A stretch of 6,571 nucleotides of DNA, from assembly GCA_023386855.1 (NCBI GenBank), contig JAEWIW010000381.1:1-6571 (forward strand). Reading direction: 5' to 3'. Within the stretch, counting starts at the first letter, position 1. Every line of letters begins with the position of its first letter. Of this stretch, positions 1-5,708 are shown in pieces. Position numbers and translations under genes: made by a program. A model generated the notes under the pieces. That model did no database searches, had not been told where the DNA came from, and saw nothing but the letters and a program-made list of their open reading frames with translations. The stretch is from Bacteroidota bacterium. GTDB lineage: Bacteria > Bacteroidota > Bacteroidia > Chitinophagales > Chitinophagaceae.

Positions 1-299
1 CGATGGGTACGGTAAGTATATTCATTGGTGATGAGCAAAATGATCAGCAGGCCAGGAATAAAAAGGAGGAAGCTGCTAACATAGGTCGACATTTGCCAGA
101 CCTGGGGAAACTCGAATGGCCTGCTACCCACCACCACCTGCGCCATTGTTCCGCCCGTATTGGAAGCGTAAATTTTTTCCTGCAAACGGTAGGCAATAAA
201 ATTTACCCCAAACAGGCTCACCAAATATAGGATCGACAAAGCCCAGAAGGTCCGGTACTTGCGGATCTTCAACCATTCAATATGAAGCAATCGGAACAT
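1..299 (-). CDS. ABC-2 type transporter permease, N-terminal part (cut by window edge)
   Basis: This open frame is too short for a long-ORF scan but is well supported. It starts with ATG at 299 and runs without a stop off the left edge, giving 99 full codons. The protein begins MFRLLHIEWLKIRKYRTFW, a basic amphipathic start typical of ABC-2 permeases. A hydrophobic segment follows at about residues 18-37, then a polar extracytoplasmic-like loop (about 38-72). A second hydrophobic segment spans about 74-91 and leads into ITNEYTYRTHR, a block I recognise from Bacteroidota ABC-2 permeases, where it lies at the start of the cytoplasmic loop. It begins 25 bases after the stop of the ATPase gene, so the two probably form one exporter of the inner membrane. 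No Shine-Dalgarno is seen; the leader is AT-rich. The substrate cannot be told from this part, and the rest of the protein is outside the window. Confidence 0.85.
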   Translation of the reverse strand, partial: MFRLLHIEWLKIRKYRTFWALSILYLVSLFGVNFIAYRLQEKIYASNTGGTMAQVVVGSRPFEFPQVWQMSTYVSSFLLFIPGLLIILLITNEYTYRTH

Positions 300-324
300 A
301 TAATAAGTTTTAATTGATGAGCAC

Positions 325-1233
325 TTAATTTTTTGCCGTGTTGTTTGCCTGGGTAAGTTCAAAGAATCTTGCCTCGAGCGATTTTCTTTTTAACCTTAAA
401 TGATTCAGGATAATACCATGTTCAAAGAAGAACTGGTTCAGCTCTTCGGCATTGGCTGAGCCCTGGGGAAAATGCAGGTCAAGATGATTATTATACTGTT
501 TGGAAATGATTGAGGGCTTTTGTTCCCGAACAAGTTTTTCAATTGCAGGAAGATTGACACTGCTTACTTCTACCACATCTTCATTCACCAGTATTTCATC
601 AACAGGCCCTACGGCAAGAAGGGTACCCTTTTGAAGGATGGCAACATGAGTACAAACTTTTTCTACCTCATCCAGCAGGTGGCTGGCCATAATAATGGTT
701 TTACCCTGTTGATGCAACCTAAGGATCAGTTCACGTGTTTCAGCAATGCCTTCGGGGTCAAGGCCATTGGTAGGTTCATCAAATACCAGCACCTGGGGGT
801 CGCCAAGCAAGCAACCGGCAATGGCCAGTCGTTGTTTCATACCCAGTGAAAAGGTGCTGAACTTAGAATGCTTACGGTCGAGCAGGTTAACCATTTCCAG
901 CACTCTTTCAATATCGGAGGGATCTTTTTCCTTGATCTCTGCCTGGATCTTCAGGTTATCAACAGCACTGAGATAATGGTAAAAATTTGGCGTCTCCAAC
1001 AGGGTGCCGATCTTTTTGCGATTACTGGTGGCGTCACCGGTATCAAAAAAAGAGAATTCGCCTGAGTCTGGTTTCAGGACATCCATCAGTACACCAAGAA
1101 GGGTAGTTTTACCACTGCCATTGGGACCAAGGATGCCGAATACAGCGCCCTCGGGAACTTCAAAGGAAACATGCTTTAAAGCCTGTATAGGGCCATAGCG
1201 CTTGGCCAGCCCGTTCACAGCAAGTATCGACAT
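325..1233 (-). CDS. ABC transporter ATP-binding protein, BcrA/LanF-like with E-loop
   Basis: This is a 302-residue cytoplasmic ATPase that would power the permease encoded just downstream. Visible motifs are Walker A GPNGSGKTT (36-44), a signature variant FSLGMKQRL (128-136), Walker B VLVFDEP (148-154), D-loop GLDP (157-160) and the switch histidine H185. The usual Q-loop glutamine is replaced by glutamate in LLETPNFY (E80). This is known from BcrA-type and lantibiotic-immunity (LanF) ATPases. About 85 residues follow the nucleotide-binding domain; they form a mixed accessory domain of the kind common in this group. I chose ATG at 1233 because the protein then opens directly with the conserved MSILAVNGLAKRYG strand. 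The frame is open up to a TTG at 1293, but those extra 20 residues do not resemble the family. An exporter of a peptide, lipid or drug is likely; the substrate is unknown. Confidence 0.93.
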   Translation of the reverse strand: MSILAVNGLAKRYGPIQALKHVSFEVPEGAVFGILGPNGSGKTTLLGVLMDVLKPDSGEFSFFDTGDATSNRKKIGTLLETPNFYHYLSAVDNLKIQAEIKEKDPSDIERVLEMVNLLDRKHSKFSTFSLGMKQRLAIAGCLLGDPQVLVFDEPTNGLDPEGIAETRELILRLHQQGKTIIMASHLLDEVEKVCTHVAILQKGTLLAVGPVDEILVNEDVVEVSSVNLPAIEKLVREQKPSIISKQYNNHLDLHFPQGSANAEELNQFFFEHGIILNHLRLKRKSLEARFFELTQANNTAKN

Positions 1234-1273
1234 GGGAATAGGTTTGTTTGAAGATACAATAACCCTGATGTAA

Positions 1274-1288
1274 ACAGAAAGGTTCTGT
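1274..1288. repeat. Short inverted repeat upstream of the ABC ATPase gene
   Basis: ACAGAA and TTCTGT form a perfect 6-bp inverted repeat around a 3-base centre. It sits 41 bases upstream of the chosen ATPase start, inside the 120-base gap after the SDR gene. There is no T-run after it on the minus strand, so it is not an intrinsic terminator. It could be an operator half-site pair or chance; a 6-bp repeat is weak evidence alone. Apart from this I see nothing definite in the 1234-1353 gap, and no good match to the Bacteroidota promoter consensus. Confidence 0.3.
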
Positions 1289-1353
1289 AACAACGGTATT
1301 ATTGTGATGTAAAGGGCGGCCGGGCACTTATAATCCTTCTAACAATTGCTGAA

Positions 1354-2271
1354 CTATTGAAGAGCTTTTACGGCTGCTTCTATTGAGGGATAAATAAAAT
1401 TAAACCCTGCCTGGCGGATCTTTTCATCACTTACGGTGGTGCTTTTCAGCACTTCGATACTCATTTCGCCAAGGGCAAGTTTAAGGGCAAAAGCCGGAAC
1501 ATACAGGGGCAGATAAAACGCTTTCCTGGCCTGCTGTGCAATGGTAAGGATCATTGTCCTGTTATTTACTGCCTGGGGAGCCACGGCATTATAAATTCCT
1601 TCAATGGCAGGCTGCTCAATGGCATAGAGATAAAGGCGGGCCAGGTCGTCGACATGTATCCAACTGATCATTTGTTCACCACTGCCTAATATGGTAGCCA
1701 TACCAAACTTAATGGGTTTCAGGTATTCGGGATACGCGCCCCCTTCCCTGCTGAGTACAATACCAGTTCTGAGAATGACCAGCCTGCATTGAAGGGTTGC
1801 TGCAGGCCTTACGCTTTCTTCCCATGCCTTACAGGTTTCTCCCAGGAAACCAGGAGCATGCGGCATGTTTTCGGTGAAAGGATGGGGATTTGGAATTACA
1901 GGATCAGTTCCATACCATCCAATTGCAGAAGCGCTGATAAAAGCTCTTTGCTTTGAAGGATTTCTTTTTATGGCATCAATGAGAATAGAGGATGTTTTTG
2001 TCCTGCTTTCAAGGATCTGTTTTTTCCTTTTATTTGTCCACCTTCCCTTGCCAACATTTTCTCCTGCAACATGAACGATCACATCCGCAGCAGCGACAGC
2101 ATCATCATCAATCGTATTTTTATCAATATCCCAATGCGCATAGGCAACACCGTTAGCAGGATCTTTTTCCTGGCGGGTTAGAATAGTGACATGGTAACCT
2201 TTTAAAAGCAACAGGTCAGTCAATGCTTTTCCGATCATACCGGTTCCCCCGGCAACCAGGATATTTTTCAT
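1354..2271 (-). CDS. TIGR01777 family NAD(P)-binding SDR/epimerase (YfcH/SDR39U1-like)
   Basis: This 305-residue protein is a complete extended-type short-chain dehydrogenase/reductase. The Rossmann glycine motif is GGTGMIG (8-14). Other marks typical of TIGR01777 are AGENVGKGRW (69-78), ESRTKTS (88-94), SASAIGWYG with the YG pair at 120-121, LRTGIVLS (167-174), SWIHVDDL (203-210) and YNAVAPQ (227-233). The C-terminal stretch from about residue 250 matches the DUF1731-type end of the family, including a SDEKIRQAGFNFIYP-like block. The length is normal. The family binds NAD(P)(H), but the physiological substrate of its bacterial members is generally not known, so none is given here. The ATG at 2271 is directly before the first Rossmann strand. 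The gene follows the ftsZ terminator, so it is probably not part of the division operon. Its link to the ABC genes is only by position. Confidence 0.93.
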   Translation of the reverse strand: MKNILVAGGTGMIGKALTDLLLLKGYHVTILTRQEKDPANGVAYAHWDIDKNTIDDDAVAAADVIVHVAGENVGKGRWTNKRKKQILESRTKTSSILIDAIKRNPSKQRAFISASAIGWYGTDPVIPNPHPFTENMPHAPGFLGETCKAWEESVRPAATLQCRLVILRTGIVLSREGGAYPEYLKPIKFGMATILGSGEQMISWIHVDDLARLYLYAIEQPAIEGIYNAVAPQAVNNRTMILTIAQQARKAFYLPLYVPAFALKLALGEMSIEVLKSTTVSDEKIRQAGFNFIYPSIEAAVKALQ

Positions 2272-2292
2272 GTAACCAAGATAGGATTTAGT

Positions 2293-2348
2293 GGAATACG
2301 GAAAACGGAAAACAGAATGAATACAAAATACAAAATACGGGATACAAA
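2293..2348. repeat. A-rich degenerate tract with 7-base periodicity
   Basis: On the plus strand, ACGGAAA occurs twice in tandem from 2298, followed by the related ACAGAAT. A second run starts at 2321 with two copies of ATACAAA, then ATACGGG, then ATACAAA ending at 2348. All units within each run are exactly 7 bases long and in register, and the two runs share GAATAC-type cores. The tract lies between the SDR start and the ftsZ terminator, and its A-run merges with the terminator's A-run. On the minus strand it reads as repeated GTATTTT units, which partly resemble the Bacteroidota -7 element TAnnTTTG but are one base short. Its function is unknown; it may hold the promoter of the SDR gene. 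Confidence 0.6.
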
Positions 2349-2375
2349 AAAATTCCCGCCCATAGCGGGCGGGAA
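2346..2375 (-). terminator. Intrinsic terminator downstream of ftsZ
   Basis: Two perfect 9-base arms, TTCCCGCCC (2353-2361) and GGGCGGGAA (2367-2375), enclose a 5-base loop. On the minus strand the hairpin is followed at once by seven T (2352-2346). This is a textbook rho-independent terminator for leftward transcription, placed 33 bases past the ftsZ stop codon. On the plus strand no T-run follows the stem, so it should work in one direction only. It marks the end of the ftsQAZ transcript and separates it from the SDR and ABC genes. Confidence 0.9.
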
Positions 2376-2408
2376 CACAACTAAAAACAATTATTAACTA
2401 CTCGACTT

Positions 2409-4289
2409 TTAATCGGGTTTTTTTCCGTCCAGGAAGGTATTGATCGTTGAGATCTGCCCCTTATTCTGGTCGTCGGCTTTTACTTCATAATTACTATAGA
2501 AATTCTCTACATGAGAAACGCTGTTGTACAATTCCAGGTTGCGGCGGATATAAGCCGGTACTGTCTCAAACTCATTGTTCGGGTCGGCAGAATTAATATT
2601 GAACGAAAGGTTGCGCAATTTCTGAATTCGTTCAGCTGCCTTACGCTTTTGAATTTCTATTTCGTCCTGCATCGCAGGTTCCTCAATAGAGTGGGGCATT
2701 CCCGAAGCAATTTGCGCGGTTTGATGGGTACCAACTTCCTCCGCCGCTGGAATTTCCTCTTTGATAACCAATTGAAATTCGGAAGAAGGTTCTTCTTCTT
2801 TCTCCGTTTTCATGTTCAGGTCTAAGGATGGTTCTTTCAATACAGGTGTACCAGATTTGTCCTTGGTCGGCTCTGCATAGATATTGGATGGCTTGGCCAA
2901 GTATCCCCCTGACGCTGCAGACGATGGGGAATTCGTTATAATAATTTCCTGTTCTTGTATTTTATTAACGGGTATGTTCGAGGATACGGGAGCAATTGGC
3001 TCGTTTTCATGGGAAGGAGTTGACGAAAGTATCCATTCTGTTCTAACTTCTTCATCCTTTTTTTCCACCGGTTTCTCCACAGGCTCTTTTGCCTGTTCAT
3101 CAAAGGAAAAAAGACTCAACGCCGAGGATACCGGCGGGGTTTCCACCAGCCTGGGCGCCAGTTCTTCAGGCAATTCTTCAGGCTCCTGCACCAATGGAGC
3201 TTTTGACTCTTCCTTTACCACGGCTTTTTGTTCCGGAACCGCGGGTGTTGAACCGAGGGTTAGAATGATCTTTTCTTCTTTCTTTGGCTCTTCGGTTACC
3301 GCTTCCCTTTTATTGAACGGATCCTTATGTTCAAACCCTGTTGCAATAAGGGTGATTCCGATCTTATCTTCCAGTGAATTATCGTATCCCATACCGAGAA
3401 TCACATCAGTTCCTTCACCGGCTTCGGCAAGAAGGTATTGCTGGATGATCTCAACCTCATCCATAGTAAACTCATGCTCACCTTCGGATGAATTAATATT
3501 GATGAGTATCCATTTAGCACCACGGATCTCATTATCGTTAAGCAATGGTGAATTCAATGCTTCTTCAATAGCTTTCTGCGCCCTGTTTTCTCCACCGGTT
3601 GCTGCAGAGCCCAGGATGGCCACACCACCGTTACGCATTACAGTACAAACATCCGCGAAATCGACATTGATCTGGCCGGTGCTGTTGATCACATCAGTGA
3701 TACATTTTGCAGCGGTAGCAAGTACATTATCGGCACGACTGAATGCTTCTTTCATTTTGAGGTTACCAAACTGGTGACGTAATTTATCGTTACTGATCAC
3801 CAGCAGGGTATCAACATAATTCTTCATCATCTTGATGCCTTCTTCTGCCTGCAGCTGGCGTTTTTTTCCTTCGTATGAAAATGGCGTGGTAACAATTCCT
3901 ACAGTGAGGATACCGAGCTCACGACAGATGCGTGAAATGATCGGTGCTCCACCGGTACCTGTTCCACCCCCCATACCTGCAGTGATAAAGGCCATCTTTG
4001 TATTTACTTCGAGTATCCTTTTGATCTCTTCTAAACTTTCTTCTGTTGCCTGCCTGCCGATTTCAGGATTGGCGCCGGCTCCCAGTCCCTGTGTAAGGTG
4101 TGGTCCGAGCTGCACCTTATTCGGCACTTTGCTTAGCGCAATGGCCTGGGCATCCGTATTACAAATAATGAAATTCACACCCTCTATGTTCTGGCTGAAC
4201 ATATGGTTCACTGCATTGCTGCCTCCGCCACCAACACCAATGACCTTGATGATGGATGACTTTTCCTTTGGTAGATCGAAATGGATCAT
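2409..4289 (-). CDS. ftsZ: Cell division protein FtsZ, long Bacteroidota form
   Basis: FtsZ is the tubulin-like GTPase that polymerises at midcell as the Z-ring and recruits the divisome. The GTPase and polymerisation domains span about residues 12-320, with GVGGGGSNAV (18-27), the tubulin signature GGGTGTG (107-113), and the T7 synergy loop NVDFADV with N208, D210 and D213 present. The length of 626 residues far exceeds the roughly 380 of E. coli FtsZ. The extra is a Glu/Pro/Ser-rich, probably disordered linker (about 325-540). A charged helix follows (about 541-562, containing AAERIQKLRNLS), then the core C-terminal peptide VPAYIRR (577-583). That peptide, the expected docking site for FtsA, is not terminal: 43 more residues follow, ending NTFLDGKKPD. 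This tail resembles the ends of other Bacteroidota FtsZ proteins. The gene starts 45 bases after ftsA, has no clear Shine-Dalgarno, and is followed by a strong terminator. Confidence 0.98.
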   Translation of the reverse strand: MIHFDLPKEKSSIIKVIGVGGGGSNAVNHMFSQNIEGVNFIICNTDAQAIALSKVPNKVQLGPHLTQGLGAGANPEIGRQATEESLEEIKRILEVNTKMAFITAGMGGGTGTGGAPIISRICRELGILTVGIVTTPFSYEGKKRQLQAEEGIKMMKNYVDTLLVISNDKLRHQFGNLKMKEAFSRADNVLATAAKCITDVINSTGQINVDFADVCTVMRNGGVAILGSAATGGENRAQKAIEEALNSPLLNDNEIRGAKWILININSSEGEHEFTMDEVEIIQQYLLAEAGEGTDVILGMGYDNSLEDKIGITLIATGFEHKDPFNKREAVTEEPKKEEKIILTLGSTPAVPEQKAVVKEESKAPLVQEPEELPEELAPRLVETPPVSSALSLFSFDEQAKEPVEKPVEKKDEEVRTEWILSSTPSHENEPIAPVSSNIPVNKIQEQEIIITNSPSSAASGGYLAKPSNIYAEPTKDKSGTPVLKEPSLDLNMKTEKEEEPSSEFQLVIKEEIPAAEEVGTHQTAQIASGMPHSIEEPAMQDEIEIQKRKAAERIQKLRNLSFNINSADPNNEFETVPAYIRRNLELYNSVSHVENFYSNYEVKADDQNKGQISTINTFLDGKKPD

Positions 4290-4334
4290 AACTGATTATT
4301 TGTAAGAATTATGGTTGATTAGTAAGTATGCTTT

Positions 4335-5699
4335 TTATAATGCGTGATCTTCTTCTTCTTTAAAGAGGTCAATTAATGTAACCTTGAATTTGCCCCAGAA
4401 ATCCTTGATGCCTTTCCTGCTTTTGCTGTTGTCCTGCACCGGCAATATTTCTTCCATTTCCTCTGGCTCATGCTGCTTCAGGTTTTCAGGCACTTCAACC
4501 TTTTTATACATCTGCTCGAACTGCTTACGGTTATGTTCATAATCGCTATAGCCTTTCAATATTAAACCGATACAGGTTGAATAGGTTGGCTTAACCAGTT
4601 CATCGATATGCCCTGCTGCAAGATGCTCTGTAGGATAACCGATCCTTGCATTCAGCCCGGTTACATATTCAGTAAGCTGGATAAGATGTTTCAGTTGTGA
4701 TCCTCCACCTGTAAGTACGATACCTCCATTCAGCATGCGGCTATCGAGCCCTACCTGCTTAAGATGGTAGGTTACAAAATCCATGATCTCGCTCATTCTT
4801 GCCTGGACGATATTCGCCAGGTTCTTCACACTGATCTCCTTAGGCTGCATGCCACGAAGACCGGGAATAGTAATGAATGCATTGGCCTTTGCTTCATTGG
4901 CCAATGCGGAACCAAACTGCACTTTCATTTGTTCAGCCTGGGTCTTCAAAACACCTAAACCGGTTTTGATATCATTGGTAATGTTCTCACCACCAAAAGG
5001 TATCACCGCAGTATGTTTTAGGATGCCTTCATAGAACACGGCAAGATCAGTGGTGCCGCCACCAATATCAACTATGGCAACACCCGCTTCGAGGTCTTCC
5101 TGGGCCATCACTGCTGCAGCAGAAGCCAGTGGCTGCAATACAAGGTCCTTGGTTTTCAGACCGCTTTTTTCAACAGAACGGTTGATGTTTCGTATGGCAT
5201 TCTTATCACCGGTGATGATATGAAAATTAGCACCCACTTTAACCCCTCCATACCCGATAGGATTAGGTATATTCTGGAAATTATCAACAGTGAATTCCTG
5301 CGGTATCACATCAATGATCTGGTCGCCGGCAGGTATATATGTTTTGAACTGGTCTGCGATCAGTTGATCGATCTCGCGCTGGGTGATCTCTTCATCAGTC
5401 TGCTGCCGAACGATATCACCTCTTGTCTGCAGACTTTTAATATGATGACCAGCGATACCAACATAAACTTCATTGATCTCCAGGTTTGGGTTGGATGCAT
5501 AGCAATTCTCCAGTGCAAGCTTGATGGCCTTGATGGTTTCGTCGATATTCAAAACCTGCCCGTGCTTGACGCCATTGGAATTTGCCCGGCCAAATCCTAT
5601 GATCTCCAGCTTGCCAAACTCGTTCTTTCTTCCAGCGATCGCCGCGATTTTTGTGGTTCCAATGTCGAGCCCCACGATGATCGGTTGTTCGATGTTCAT
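4335..5699 (-). CDS. ftsA: Cell division protein FtsA
   Basis: FtsA is the actin-like ATPase that tethers FtsZ filaments to the inner face of the cytoplasmic membrane. At 454 residues it is slightly longer than the E. coli protein (about 420). Visible actin-fold motifs are phosphate-1 GLDIGTTK (10-17), phosphate-2 VDIGGGTTDLAVF (210-222) and the adenosine motif LTGGGSQLKHL (329-339). The FtsA-specific 1C (SHS2) domain lies at about 84-165 and starts GIAGHHIKS. A polar linker (about 395-427) precedes a C-terminal amphipathic segment, GIKDFWGKFKVTLIDLFK (430-447). That segment should be the membrane-targeting helix and is followed by an acidic EEEDHAL end. ATG at 5699 is 9 bases after the ftsQ stop and is the obvious start, because the first actin strand begins at residue 6. 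Close spacing to ftsQ and ftsZ indicates co-transcription. Confidence 0.98.
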   Translation of the reverse strand: MNIEQPIIVGLDIGTTKIAAIAGRKNEFGKLEIIGFGRANSNGVKHGQVLNIDETIKAIKLALENCYASNPNLEINEVYVGIAGHHIKSLQTRGDIVRQQTDEEITQREIDQLIADQFKTYIPAGDQIIDVIPQEFTVDNFQNIPNPIGYGGVKVGANFHIITGDKNAIRNINRSVEKSGLKTKDLVLQPLASAAAVMAQEDLEAGVAIVDIGGGTTDLAVFYEGILKHTAVIPFGGENITNDIKTGLGVLKTQAEQMKVQFGSALANEAKANAFITIPGLRGMQPKEISVKNLANIVQARMSEIMDFVTYHLKQVGLDSRMLNGGIVLTGGGSQLKHLIQLTEYVTGLNARIGYPTEHLAAGHIDELVKPTYSTCIGLILKGYSDYEHNRKQFEQMYKKVEVPENLKQHEPEEMEEILPVQDNSKSRKGIKDFWGKFKVTLIDLFKEEEDHAL

Positions 5700-5708
5700 A
5701 GTAGTATG

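Noticed and set aside
3..230. Plus-strand open frame (75 codons) at the left edge
   Set aside because: It is antisense to the permease frame, whose membrane segments and ITNEYTYRTHR block are clearly real.
1234..1293. TTG start giving the ABC ATPase 20 more N-terminal residues
   Set aside because: The added residues do not match the family, and the ATG at 1233 gives the normal N-terminus.
1316..1325. GC-rich CGGCCG palindrome region after the SDR gene as a terminator
   Set aside because: The possible stem is very short and no T-run follows on the minus strand.
2884..3777. Long plus-strand open frame (297 codons) opposite ftsZ
   Set aside because: It is Ser-rich with low complexity, lies wholly antisense to the FtsZ linker and GTPase domain, and shows no recognisable domain. 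Codon bias of the real gene explains the absence of stops.
3832..4305. Plus-strand open frame (157 codons) opposite the FtsZ N-terminus
   Set aside because: The Pro/Ser-rich stretches mirror the glycine-rich nucleotide-binding motifs of FtsZ on the other strand. It is a shadow frame.
4290..4334. Separate ftsZ promoter in the ftsA-ftsZ gap
   Set aside because: The 45-base AT-rich gap has no TTTG/TAnnTTTG pair and no terminator, so co-transcription with ftsA is the simpler reading.
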